Below are positions 1-9,459 of a DNA stretch of 64,000 nucleotides, one piece after another. Origin of the DNA: Phycisphaerales bacterium. Its GTDB lineage: Bacteria; Planctomycetota; Phycisphaerae; Phycisphaerales; UBA1924. The number at the start of each line of letters is the position of its first letter. Position 1 is the first letter of the stretch. Location of the stretch: the NCBI GenBank assembly GCA_028284805.1, contig JANQQZ010000133.1, forward strand, positions 49,898 to 113,897, read 5' to 3'. Below the pieces are notes generated by a model. The model saw only the letters and a program-made list of their open reading frames with translations, did no database searches and was not told the DNA's origin. The position numbers and the translations under genes are program-made.

Positions 1-235
1 CACCTCCGAAGAGACGGACGCCGCAGATCGGGTCTTCATGATGAACGGCGGACGCCTGACCGAGCTCTACCCGCACCAACGTGAGAGCCTGTGGGAAATC
101 ACGCGGGGCGGCGAGCCCCCCATCCGCGTGCCGCGCGCCGAGGCGCAGGCTGTCGTTGCGTCGGCGATCGAGACGGGACACGGGGTCGAATGCCGCCCCG
201 TCCTCATCGCGGGACAGAGGGGTGCTGCTCGGTGA
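1..235 (+). CDS. ABC transporter ATP-binding protein, C-terminal fragment (5' truncated by window)
   Basis: Open frame into the window start (…TSEETDAADRVFMMNGGRL…), typical of the region after the ABC ATPase H-loop; followed immediately by a permease gene. Confidence 0.6.
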   Translation, partial: TSEETDAADRVFMMNGGRLTELYPHQRESLWEITRGGEPPIRVPRAEAQAVVASAIETGHGVECRPVLIAGQRGAAR

Positions 236-975
236 GCGTTGTCGTCGCGATGCTCAGACGTGAAGTCACTCGCTTCGTGAGGCAGCCAATCCGCGCCGCG
301 GCGACCGTGGGGACGCCCGCGCTCCTGCTACTCGGGCTCGGCGCTGGCCTCGCGGGCGAACTCGGCGGTCTCTCCGACGCGGGCTACGCGGGCTTCCTGC
401 TGCCCGGAATGATCGCGATGGCGTCGCTCTTCGCGGGCGTGTTCGGGGCGATCTCGCTGATCGACGACCGGGACAATGGGCCGATGCTCGCTATCCTGGC
501 TGGCCCGGCGCCTGTCCGGCGGATCGGGTTCGGCAAGGTGCTGGCCCTCGCACTGCTCGCGATCGCACAGTCGGCGCCGCTTCTCGCGGGTGCGTGGCTT
601 GTTGGGCTGCGCCCGACGGCCGGCGGCGTGCTGCTGGCTCTGGCCGGGATCGCCGCCCTGGCATTCGGGACCGCGGGCGTCGCGCTCGCGATCGCGTGGC
701 GCTCGCCCGACACCGGGGCGTTCCACGGGGCCATGAATCTCGTGCTGCTCCCGAGCTGGATGCTCGCCGGCGCGTTTTATCCACCGGACACGGCCCACCC
801 GGTCATGCGGTGGATCACCCTCGCCGATCCGCTGTCGTGGCCCGTCGCAACGATCCGGCTCGGGCTGCTCGGCGAATCAAGAATGCCAGGACCCGACTGG
901 GTGTTCGTCACACTCACCATTGCGTTCGCTCTGGTTGGCGGCGCGTGCGGGACCCTGATGGCCCGAAGGAGGTAG
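232..975 (+). CDS. ABC-2 type transporter permease
   Basis: GTG start at 232 overlaps the upstream stop; multiple hydrophobic segments; LPGMIAMASLFAGVFGAISLIDDRDNGPMLAILAGP matches ABC-2 permeases. Confidence 0.75.
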   Translation: MSVVVAMLRREVTRFVRQPIRAAATVGTPALLLLGLGAGLAGELGGLSDAGYAGFLLPGMIAMASLFAGVFGAISLIDDRDNGPMLAILAGPAPVRRIGFGKVLALALLAIAQSAPLLAGAWLVGLRPTAGGVLLALAGIAALAFGTAGVALAIAWRSPDTGAFHGAMNLVLLPSWMLAGAFYPPDTAHPVMRWITLADPLSWPVATIRLGLLGESRMPGPDWVFVTLTIAFALVGGACGTLMARRR

Positions 976-978
976 CAG

Positions 979-1614
979 ATGCGGATCCCGACAGCGGCGT
1001 TGTTCTCGGCTTTCGTGGGCATCGCGGTGTGCGGCTTCGGGGCCGCGTGGATGTGGAACGCTCGAATGGGCGAGCGGACGACCGCCGCGCCGGACCTCGG
1101 GCTGCGGATCTCCGATTTCGAGCTCATCGATCAGAACGGCGATCCGATCGACGCGGGTGTTCTCGACGGGAACTACACCGTCGCGGGGTTCATCTTCACG
1201 AACTGCCCGAGCCTCTGCCCGCTCATGACGCGCACGATGGCCGACGCGCAGGACCGGCTGGCGGGAACGGACATCCGGCTGCTCTCGTTCAGTCTCGACG
1301 CCGAACGCGACACACCCGAGGTGATGCGGGCCTTTGGCGAGGCCCACGGCGCCGACTTCTCGAACTGGGCCTTCGCAACCGGCAGCACAGCAGAAACGCG
1401 CCGGATCGTCCGCGAAGATCTGATGCTCGTGGTCGATGACGAGCAGAACAACCAGGTTCCTACCACCGATGGCGGGACCATGGCCAACATCCTGCACCCC
1501 ACACGGATGATCCTGATCGGCCCCGACCGCTCGGTGCTTGGGCTCTACTCCGTCATGGACGGTTCAGGGCTCGACGGGCTCGTCGCGGACGTCGAGCGCC
1601 TCGTCGATCGGTAG
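979..1614 (+). CDS. SCO1/SenC/PrrC family protein (copper chaperone / thioredoxin-like)
   Basis: FTNCPSLCPLMT CxxxC motif, distal His in HPTRMILIGPDRSVLGLYS, N-terminal membrane anchor. Confidence 0.85.
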   Translation: MRIPTAALFSAFVGIAVCGFGAAWMWNARMGERTTAAPDLGLRISDFELIDQNGDPIDAGVLDGNYTVAGFIFTNCPSLCPLMTRTMADAQDRLAGTDIRLLSFSLDAERDTPEVMRAFGEAHGADFSNWAFATGSTAETRRIVREDLMLVVDDEQNNQVPTTDGGTMANILHPTRMILIGPDRSVLGLYSVMDGSGLDGLVADVERLVDR

Positions 1615-2352
1615 CTTCCTGAGCCGGGCGGCAAGACGCTGGGTTGCCGAGGTGACCTGATCGCCGACGGCCGGGAAGCACTCCTGCAACGCCGGCACGA
1701 CAAGACGTCGAACCCGGGCCCGCATACGAGCGGGATCCGCGTTCGTCGCGTCGACTCGCGGTTCGTAGCCGAACGCCTCGCAGACGGCACGCACCGGCGC
1801 CGGGTCGATCGCCAGCATCGGACGGATGATCTCGACGCCTGACCCTGGCAGTGTGCGGCGGGATCGGACGCCCACGAGCGCTTCGGGAGCACCTCCGCGG
1901 CACAGAGCCATGACGACTGTTTCGATCTGGTCTCGGGCATGGTGCGCGGTCGCGATGAACCGGCACCCGGTCGCGGTCGCGGCGCGCTCGAGCGCGCGGT
2001 AGCGGGCTCGTCGGGCTTCGTGCTCGACGTTTCCAGTGCCGACCGAGACATGCTCGGTCACAAGGCGTGCCCCGAGCGTCGCCGCGAGGCTCCGGACCGC
2101 CTCGCGGTCGTCGTGGACGAGCTCTGCGGGGCGCAGGTCGTGCTGGACGCACGCGAGCACGACGCGTGCTTCGCTGAGCGTGGCGAGCGCGATCGCCAGG
2201 GCGGCCGAATCCGCACCGCCCGAGACCGCGACCAGGGTCGGCCGGGTCGCGTCCGGGACATCCGGCCCTCCGGTCAGATCGCGCCATGCCGCGCGCACGG
2301 CACGGATCCACCGGCTGACCTCGGGGGGCGGGCTGTCGTGCGTCGCGGACAC
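1564..2352 (-). CDS. tilS: tRNA(Ile)-lysidine synthase
   Basis: PP-loop VAVSGGADSAAL plus CRFIATAHHARDQIETVVMALCRG; probable GTG start at 2352. Confidence 0.85.
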   Translation of the reverse strand: MSATHDSPPPEVSRWIRAVRAAWRDLTGGPDVPDATRPTLVAVSGGADSAALAIALATLSEARVVLACVQHDLRPAELVHDDREAVRSLAATLGARLVTEHVSVGTGNVEHEARRARYRALERAATATGCRFIATAHHARDQIETVVMALCRGGAPEALVGVRSRRTLPGSGVEIIRPMLAIDPAPVRAVCEAFGYEPRVDATNADPARMRARVRRLVVPALQECFPAVGDQVTSATQRLAARLRKLPIDEALDVRDEPVEP

Positions 2353-2389
2353 GGACGATCCTACCGCGATGGTCGTGGTATCCTGCGGC

Positions 2390-2929
2390 ATGGTCAGGAC
2401 GGCCCAGCTCGACCCCGCCGACACCGCGCCCGGTGAAACGGAACCCCGAAGCGATTGGCTGCCCAGCGTGCTGCTCGCGGCAGCAGTGGTTCTGCTCGTC
2501 ATGGTCGTGCTGGGCAAGTCGAGGCGGAAGGCCATCGCCCGGTCGCGCGAGATCGTGGCGACGCCCCAGGAGCGGCTCGCCGAGCTCAGGCACCGGGCCG
2601 AGCACGACGCCGGGATCGAGGCCAGAGTCGCAGAGGCCGCCGATCAGATCCGCGAGCTGACCGCACTCCTCGATACCCGGATCCAGACACTGGACGTGCT
2701 CATCCAGCAGGCAGACGAACGCATTGAACGGATGCAGCCCTCAGCGGCCCAGCAGCCCGCGGCGCCCGCCAATGGCGCGGCTCGTGCGCATGAAACGACG
2801 ACCGCCGACGGTCAGAAGCGGGCCATCTACGAGCTGGCCGATCAGGGACTGACGCCCGCAGAGATCGCATCACGCCTGGATCAGCACGCTGGCAAGGTCG
2901 AGCTCATCCTGGCGCTGCGTCGCGTCTGA
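2390..2929 (+). CDS. single-pass membrane protein with coiled coil and C-terminal HTH-like segment
   Basis: TM segment WLPSVLLAAAVVLLVMVVLG, long charged helix, then AIYELADQGLTPAEIASRLDQHAGKVELILALRRV. Confidence 0.6.
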   Translation: MVRTAQLDPADTAPGETEPRSDWLPSVLLAAAVVLLVMVVLGKSRRKAIARSREIVATPQERLAELRHRAEHDAGIEARVAEAADQIRELTALLDTRIQTLDVLIQQADERIERMQPSAAQQPAAPANGAARAHETTTADGQKRAIYELADQGLTPAEIASRLDQHAGKVELILALRRV

Positions 2930-3872
2930 CGGCATCGAGAGCAAGGATCTCAAAGGCGACATGGGCAGCGAGCAGCGCCGTGTTGCCGGCGACGTCACGG
3001 TCAGGCAGCACCTCGACGATGTCGGCGCCCACCAGGTTGATCCCGACGAGCGACCGGAGCAGATCGAGCACCTCGGCAGAGCTGAACCCGCCCACGCTCG
3101 GTGTGCCCGTGCCCGGAGCGAAGACCGGGTCGACGCAGTCGATGTCGAAGCTCAGATAGGCCGGTGCATCACCCAGCTCGGCGATGAACGAGCGGAGCGC
3201 GTCGTCGCCCGACCGCTTCCAGTCGGTGTAGGTGATGAGCCGGATGCCCTGCTCGCGGGCGTAGTCGAGGTCGTCGGCGGTGTTGAGCGGGCCCTTGATA
3301 CCGACGGAGATGGTCCGCTTCGGGTCGAGCACGCCCGCTTCGATCAGCCTGCGGAAGGGCGTGGCATGGTTCCACTTCTCGCCCCAGACCGTGTCGAGTG
3401 TGTCCATGTGGCTGTCGAAGTGCACGCAAGCAAGGCCGCCCGCGGGCTTGCCGGCGCGCTCCCAGGCTGCGGTCATGCCCGCGTACACGATCGAGTGATC
3501 CCCTCCGAGCATGAGCAGGCGATCCGCATCGACGCTCCGCGCGTGCTCGATCACACCATCGAGGGTCTGCTTCACGCTGTACGGCAGCACCGGGGCGTCT
3601 CCCGCGTCGGCGAGAGCGAGCAGGCCTGGCACGTCGATGCCGTGCTCGATCGAATAGTTCTTGAGGTACTGCGACTGCTCGCGAATGGAGCGCGGTCCGA
3701 AGCGGGCACCGGGGCGGTAGGTCACGCCCCCGTCGAAGGGCACCCCGAGCACGCCCCAGTCCGCGCGGGAGCCGAGGTCCTCGATCCGGGGCCAACGCCC
3801 GAAGGTCGCGATGCCGCCGAAACGCGGGTTTCGGCGTGCGTCGGGCAGCGGGGTCTTGCGGTCGGTGCTCAT
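2904..3872 (-). CDS. agmatinase/arginase (ureohydrolase, SpeB-like) family protein
   Basis: GGDHS, HFDSHMDT and SFDIDCVDPVFAPGTGTPSVGG metal-binding motifs. Confidence 0.85.
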   Translation of the reverse strand: MSTDRKTPLPDARRNPRFGGIATFGRWPRIEDLGSRADWGVLGVPFDGGVTYRPGARFGPRSIREQSQYLKNYSIEHGIDVPGLLALADAGDAPVLPYSVKQTLDGVIEHARSVDADRLLMLGGDHSIVYAGMTAAWERAGKPAGGLACVHFDSHMDTLDTVWGEKWNHATPFRRLIEAGVLDPKRTISVGIKGPLNTADDLDYAREQGIRLITYTDWKRSGDDALRSFIAELGDAPAYLSFDIDCVDPVFAPGTGTPSVGGFSSAEVLDLLRSLVGINLVGADIVEVLPDRDVAGNTALLAAHVAFEILALDAVRRDAAPG

Positions 3873-3876
3873 CGGT

Positions 3877-5439
3877 TCATCCCTCGGCGAGCCACTCGTC
3901 GTTCATCGTCATGCCCTGCGGGAGCGCAGCGCCGTCGCCCGTCTCGATCATGCTGGCGACGGGCATGGCGGTGTAGTCGAGGCTGAACGAGCCGGCCGGC
4001 CTGTGGTTGCCCGAGAGCCCGAGGCCCCCGAAGGGCAGCTTGCTGCTGGCGCCGGCGGTGCCGGTGTTCACGTTGACGCACCCCGCGCGGGCCTCGGCGA
4101 GGAAGCGTTGCTGGCACTCGGGATCGGTCGTGAAGACGGACGACGCCAACCCGAACCGGGTCGCGTTGGCCTGCTCGATCGCCTCGTCGAGCGAAGCGAC
4201 GCGTGCGACGCGGAGCAGGGGGCCGAACACCTCGATGTCGCACCCGGCGTCGTTCGACTCTTCGGCAACGAAGCGATCGACTTCGAGCACGGACGGGGTC
4301 ACATAGAACCCGTCGCTCTCGTCGAGATCCAGCGCACGCGTGGTTCCGGAAAGGAGGCTGGTCGCGCCGTCGCCAACGAGGCGCTCCTGGAAGGCTAGCA
4401 CGGCATCGCGTGCCTGCTCCGAAACGATCGGGCCCATGAAGACCGGGTGCTCTGATCGGGGGTGCGCGACGACAAGGCTCGACGCGATCTTGCACACAGC
4501 CGCCACGAAACGATCCGCGATCGACTCATGCACGATCAGGCGTCGGGTACACGTGCACCGCTGACCAGTGGTGATGAACGCTGCGCGCGCGACCTCGATC
4601 GCGGCCTGACGCATGTTGGCGTCGGGCATGACGACCGCCGGGTTGTTCCCGCCCATCTCGAGTGCGACGATCCGACCGGGGTGGTCGAGGTTGTTCTCGA
4701 GGATCTTGCGCCCAACGGGCCAGGAGCCGGTGAACAGGATGCCATCGATCCCGGAGTGGGTCGTGAGCTTGACGGCCGTCTCGGGTCCGCCCTGGACCAT
4801 GTTTACCACACCCTTGGGCGCCCCCTCGGCCTCGAGCGCTTCGTGGAGCATCTCGACGAGCGCCTGGCCCACCGCGGGCGTCTTCTCGCTCGGCTTGAAG
4901 ACAACCGTGTTGCCGGTCGCGAGCGCGGGCACGATGTGCCCGTTGGGCAGGTGGGCGGGGAAGTTGTAGGGACCGATGACCGCCATCACACCGTGCGGGC
5001 GGAACGAGCACCGCCCGGTGCGGGACTCGGTGAGCGGCAGGTCGTAACCCGTCACACGCCGCAGCCCCCCGTGCTCGGAGTCATCGAGCGTGATGTCAAC
5101 CTTCCCGCCCAGGATGCCCGCTTCAGCCAGCGAGTCCCAGAGCGCCTTGCCGGTCTCGTCGCAGATCAGACCGCCGATGGAATCCTTGCGATCGGCGCAG
5201 AGCTGCTGGAACCTGCGGAGCACCGCGATGCGGCGCTCCATGGACCACCGCGACCAGGTCTTGAGGGCCTCGCCCGCCGCGGCGACCGCTTCGTCCACGT
5301 GCTCGACCACCGGATCGAAGCTGTAAACGACCTCGGTCGGGTTGGCGGGGTTGATCGAGCGGATGCCGTCGCCCTGGATGGGACGCAGTTCACCTGCGAT
5401 GAGATCACTCGGGGCGTGCGCGAGTGCTGGGTGGGTCAT
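3877..5439 (-). CDS. astD: succinylglutamate-semialdehyde dehydrogenase
   Basis: ALDH family; GPYNFPAHLPNGHIVPALATGNTVVFKPSEKTP and GQRCTCTRRL are AstD-like; adjacent to astA. Confidence 0.85.
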   Translation of the reverse strand: MTHPALAHAPSDLIAGELRPIQGDGIRSINPANPTEVVYSFDPVVEHVDEAVAAAGEALKTWSRWSMERRIAVLRRFQQLCADRKDSIGGLICDETGKALWDSLAEAGILGGKVDITLDDSEHGGLRRVTGYDLPLTESRTGRCSFRPHGVMAVIGPYNFPAHLPNGHIVPALATGNTVVFKPSEKTPAVGQALVEMLHEALEAEGAPKGVVNMVQGGPETAVKLTTHSGIDGILFTGSWPVGRKILENNLDHPGRIVALEMGGNNPAVVMPDANMRQAAIEVARAAFITTGQRCTCTRRLIVHESIADRFVAAVCKIASSLVVAHPRSEHPVFMGPIVSEQARDAVLAFQERLVGDGATSLLSGTTRALDLDESDGFYVTPSVLEVDRFVAEESNDAGCDIEVFGPLLRVARVASLDEAIEQANATRFGLASSVFTTDPECQQRFLAEARAGCVNVNTGTAGASSKLPFGGLGLSGNHRPAGSFSLDYTAMPVASMIETGDGAALPQGMTMNDEWLAEG

Positions 5440-5466
5440 TCCTGTCTCCTGGCTGTGTTGACGGAG

Positions 5467-6651
5467 TTAGTTCGAGCGGCTGGAGTTCTTGCGGGTGGTT
5501 GGCTTCTTCGATCGCTTCTTGCCTGCGGCTGGCTTTGGCGTCGCGAGCGGAGTGACCCCCACCTTCGTGCCCGGGTCGGCTTGGAGGAGCTGCGTGTGCG
5601 TCTTAGAGAACGAGATACTCGCACCAGACACATAAGCCATCTCATCGATCGCGCGGAACTCGCCATCGCTGTCGAGCACGCTGACGATGCAGCGGGTCTT
5701 GCACCGGCTCGCTGCGACCGGGGCACCGAGGGTCATTCGCCTGGTGTTGCGCACAGGCTCGATGTTACTGGTCGCGCAATCCAGGTAGGGCCCAGCGTCG
5801 AACGGGTCGACGAACCCGCGGAACTCGAAGCCCAGACGCTCGAGCATGCGCCGGGCTGGTTTGGTGTCCTCGCCGACCTCGCCGATCCCCGCACGAACCG
5901 TTGGCGGCAGCAGGCTGAGATAGATCGGCTCGCGCGGGAGCAGGCTCGTGATGAACTCGCGGCTGTACTGGCAGAAGCGGTCGGCCTCCTCGTAGCTCAG
6001 CGGGATGAACCGACGCCCGAGGTAGTCCCAGACGAGGTTCTGCCCGTCGCTTGTGATCGGCGCCATCATCTCGGCAAGCACCCGGCTCGCAAACCGCTTT
6101 GGGTGCAGACCCATCATGTGGAATCGCACCAGACTCAGGAACCGCCCGAGTTTCTTCGGGTGCCCGCGGTAGCTGGGCTGGAGGATCAGCCCGCCGATCT
6201 CGGTCGGGCCCGACTCGTCGAGGTGCAGTTCAGCGACGGTGTGCTTCGTGCCCGTCTGGAGGCTCGTCGAGAAGAACTCTCGCTCGCTGAGCTTGAGCGA
6301 TACCTGCGGGTTGCCAGGCCCGCCCATACGCGTGATCACCTGGCTGGTCCCGAGCACTGCTTCACTCTCGGTGTCCTCAAGGACATACATGAACAGGTCG
6401 CTCTCGTGCGTTGTCGCGCCGAAGCCGGCCAGGGCGGCGTTCTTCGCGTGCGCCTCCTCGATGCCAGAGGGTATCGGATCGGGCTCGAGCTTCTTGCGGT
6501 TGCCGCAGACTTTCAGGAATGCGTTGCGCGAGTGCACGATCTTGGACTGGACGATGTCCTTGTCCGGGGGCAGATTGATGAAGTGGACCATCTTGGCCAG
6601 CTTCAGCAGCGTGGGCACGTCGTCGAGCTTGGCGCGTCGGATGCGGAACAC
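5467..6651 (-). CDS. astA: arginine/ornithine N-succinyltransferase
   Basis: FRIRRAKLDDVPTLLKLAKMV..., LSEREFFSTSLQTGTKHTVAELHLD, PSYRGHPKKLGRFLSLVRFHMMG: AstA family. Confidence 0.85.
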   Translation of the reverse strand: MFRIRRAKLDDVPTLLKLAKMVHFINLPPDKDIVQSKIVHSRNAFLKVCGNRKKLEPDPIPSGIEEAHAKNAALAGFGATTHESDLFMYVLEDTESEAVLGTSQVITRMGGPGNPQVSLKLSEREFFSTSLQTGTKHTVAELHLDESGPTEIGGLILQPSYRGHPKKLGRFLSLVRFHMMGLHPKRFASRVLAEMMAPITSDGQNLVWDYLGRRFIPLSYEEADRFCQYSREFITSLLPREPIYLSLLPPTVRAGIGEVGEDTKPARRMLERLGFEFRGFVDPFDAGPYLDCATSNIEPVRNTRRMTLGAPVAASRCKTRCIVSVLDSDGEFRAIDEMAYVSGASISFSKTHTQLLQADPGTKVGVTPLATPKPAAGKKRSKKPTTRKNSSRSN

Positions 6652-6743
6652 GGGTCACCTCCGGTGAGGTCGTTCTCGGCGCGTCGTTCGTGACTCCCGT
6701 GAAGAAGCCGCGGGGACTCCGCCAGACCCGCGAAACACGTCTG

Positions 6744-8189
6744 TCAGCCGGCGGCCTTCGCCAGCCCCCTCTCGATGCACTCGAACACGCGGGGCCAGTC
6801 CTCGAGCTTCATCGCCCCCAGCGGGGGCAGCATGCGCACGTGGTACGGGCCGTGCCCGCACCAGAACAGGATGACGCCCTCGTCGAAGCAGGCCTTGCAC
6901 GCCGCCGCGACCTTGGCCTTATCGCCTCCGAAGGGCGTGAACCGCATCATGCCGCCAACGCCCGCGCCGGCGACGTCGCCCCCGGCGAACGGCGCGTCGG
7001 GGAACCAGTCCGGGTGACGGCTCTTGAGCCCCTGAACCTGCTCGCGGAACGCGGCGTGGTGCTTGGCGATCGAGCCCGACTCGCCGTAGTAATCTCCGTC
7101 TCGGAGCAGCTCCAAGATGCGGGTACCGACAGCGAAGTCCTGGCCAGAACCGGTGAAGGTGCCCGAGAGCAGGCCGCCGCGGGGGTTGTACTCCTCGGTG
7201 TAGAGCGTGGCGCAGGCCTGGGTCATCTTGCCGACGCAGAAGACATCGACGTAGTCACCCACGTCGTAGGTCTCGTAGGCGAACATCTCGCCGGTGCGTC
7301 CGAAGCTCTGGATCTCGTCGTCCCACACAGCGATGCCGTTGGCCTTGCAGATGTCCATGAGCGACGTGAAGAACTCGCGGGGCGCGGTGTTGAATCCGCC
7401 CTCACCCTGCACCAGCTCGAAGATGAAGCAGGCGTGCATCTTCGGGTAGCGGTCGATGTACTGCTGGAGACGCCAGCAGGCGTGATCGATGAACTTGGTC
7501 TTGCCGCCCACAAGCTCGGCAGCCTCATCGTTCCAGAAGGGCATGTAGTCGACCTGGGTGGTCAGCGGGATGCCGTCACGCCCGGCAGCCGAGTCGCCGA
7601 TCTGGCACATGGTCACACTGCGCCCCATGAAGCAGTGCTTGAACGCGAGCACTCGGCTCGCGGGCTCGTTCTTCTGGTAGCAGACCTTGATCGCGCTCTC
7701 GTTGGCCATCGCGCCCGAGGTCGTGATAAAGGCATGCTTCAGGCGGCTGTTGCGCTGGGCAAGCTCGAGCAGCACCTCGCCGAAGCGGTAGGCCTCGAAG
7801 CCGGTCTGCAGGTTGCCGTGCTTGGCGACGTCTTCCATCGAGCCGGCGACGGACGCGCGAACGAGCTCGGGATGCGAGTGCCCGAAGAAGTGAACCCCGA
7901 TGCCGCAGATCATGTCCCACTTCACGCTCCCGTCGGCAAGTTCGACGAGAGCGCCGTTGCCGAGCCCCGAGCCGATGTAGGGGTAGAGCAGGCCCCGTCC
8001 CTTCACCTCGGCGGCGCGAGCCATGAGGGCGTCGTAGTCCGCCGAGGCGCCGTCGGTCGGACCTCGAACGTCCGTGATCTCGCCCGAGAGCTCCTCCACG
8101 CGGTCCGTGATCGAACTGACCGCGTCGCGGATGGTCTCATCGCTCGCGAGCCTTGCCCCGACACTGTGTCCGGCGGTGATCTGTGACAT
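6744..8189 (-). CDS. class III (PLP) aminotransferase, probable succinylornithine transaminase role
   Basis: ITTSGAMANESAIKVC, WDDEIQSFGRTGEMFAYE, GKMTQACATLY; within the ast-like cluster; likely ATG at 8189. Confidence 0.8.
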   Translation of the reverse strand: MSQITAGHSVGARLASDETIRDAVSSITDRVEELSGEITDVRGPTDGASADYDALMARAAEVKGRGLLYPYIGSGLGNGALVELADGSVKWDMICGIGVHFFGHSHPELVRASVAGSMEDVAKHGNLQTGFEAYRFGEVLLELAQRNSRLKHAFITTSGAMANESAIKVCYQKNEPASRVLAFKHCFMGRSVTMCQIGDSAAGRDGIPLTTQVDYMPFWNDEAAELVGGKTKFIDHACWRLQQYIDRYPKMHACFIFELVQGEGGFNTAPREFFTSLMDICKANGIAVWDDEIQSFGRTGEMFAYETYDVGDYVDVFCVGKMTQACATLYTEEYNPRGGLLSGTFTGSGQDFAVGTRILELLRDGDYYGESGSIAKHHAAFREQVQGLKSRHPDWFPDAPFAGGDVAGAGVGGMMRFTPFGGDKAKVAAACKACFDEGVILFWCGHGPYHVRMLPPLGAMKLEDWPRVFECIERGLAKAAG

Positions 8190-8286
8190 GGCGGCATCCC
8201 TTCCGAGCGTCGTTGCTCCCGAGACGCCCATATCGGCCCGAAATCGGGGGTTGTTCAGCCCGAGATGCCCTCTCGGGCTCGGGTGG

Positions 8287-9459
8287 TCATTGTTGGCTCA
8301 GGCGGAGCAGAAGGACAGCCAGGAGCTGACAGCGTTCCACCAGGCTGGCGAGCTCGATCCACTCGTCAGGGGTGTGGAGGCCCCCGCCGCGGACGCCAAG
8401 CGTGTCGATCGTGGGCAGACCAGCGTCCTGCATGATGTTGCCGTCGCACACGCCTCCGGTCTTGGCAAAGGGCAGCGACTGCCCGAGCGATTCGGCGACT
8501 GCGCGGGCCGTGTTCGCGAGCTTGTCCGTGCTCGGGAGCCGCGGCTTCGCGGGCCGGTTGAAGCTGCGGTACACCCGCACCCGGGGCAGGGCATCGCCCG
8601 CGGTCGCAAGGACATCGAGCTCGCGCCCGAGTTCCTCTCCGACACCGGGTTCCGGGAACCGCACGTTCCCCCATGCCTGCGCGTGGTCGGGCACGGCGTT
8701 GGTCGCATTCCCCCCCGAGATCGGCCCGACGTTGACGATCTTGCCTCGCTCGGGCTCGGGCATGCTCCCGCACGCGACGAGCAACTCGCCGAGCCTGGTG
8801 ACCGCCGAGACACCCTCGGTAAACGCCCGTCCGACGTGCGCGCTCTTGCCGTCGATCTCGATCATGAACTGCCCCGAGCCGGCCCGCTCGATCGCGAGTT
8901 CGCCCCCCGCCAGCGCGGGCTCGAGCGCGATGCCGAGATCGTGCTCGGCACTTGCCTTCCGCAACGCTGCATCGGAGTGGTAGGTGCCCGTCTCCTCGTC
9001 GGCGTTGAGGAAGAACGACCAGTTGACGCTCGCGCCGACCTCGTGCAGCGCTTCGAGTGCGTGCGACGCGATGACCAACCCGCCCTTCATGTCGACGCAG
9101 CCAGGCCCTGTCGCGGTCCCGTCGTCTCGGATCTCGAGCTTCTGGAAGGGGCCCTCGGGGTCGTGGACCGTGTCGAGGTGCCCCGCGACCAGGACACGAG
9201 GCCCCCTCACGCCCGCCCTGGTTGTCAGGGACGACACTGGGATGGTGTCGTTGCCGCCCATCCAGTCGGGCCGAGGATCACCCGGCATGGTCGAGGTGGC
9301 TGCTCCGAGCGCATCCAGCCGGTCGGTGATCGCGGCGCGTGATCGCTCGATGGCTTCGGTGTTGCCACCCCCTGTCGGGGTTTCCACGTGCCAGCGGAGG
9401 TCGTCGAGCAGCCGGTCGCGCCTCGCGGCGATGGCCTCGATGAGCGGTTGCTCGCTCAT
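8287..9459 (-). CDS. M20 family metallopeptidase (carboxypeptidase G2-like)
   Basis: VLVAGHLDTVHD, GPGCVDMKGGLV, NADEETGT motifs of M20 peptidases. Confidence 0.8.
   Translation of the reverse strand: MSEQPLIEAIAARRDRLLDDLRWHVETPTGGGNTEAIERSRAAITDRLDALGAATSTMPGDPRPDWMGGNDTIPVSSLTTRAGVRGPRVLVAGHLDTVHDPEGPFQKLEIRDDGTATGPGCVDMKGGLVIASHALEALHEVGASVNWSFFLNADEETGTYHSDAALRKASAEHDLGIALEPALAGGELAIERAGSGQFMIEIDGKSAHVGRAFTEGVSAVTRLGELLVACGSMPEPERGKIVNVGPISGGNATNAVPDHAQAWGNVRFPEPGVGEELGRELDVLATAGDALPRVRVYRSFNRPAKPRLPSTDKLANTARAVAESLGQSLPFAKTGGVCDGNIMQDAGLPTIDTLGVRGGGLHTPDEWIELASLVERCQLLAVLLLRLSQQ

Noticed and set aside
4462-6693. 743-aa plus-strand ORF
   Set aside because: Antisense to astD/astA; composition typical of shadow ORFs.
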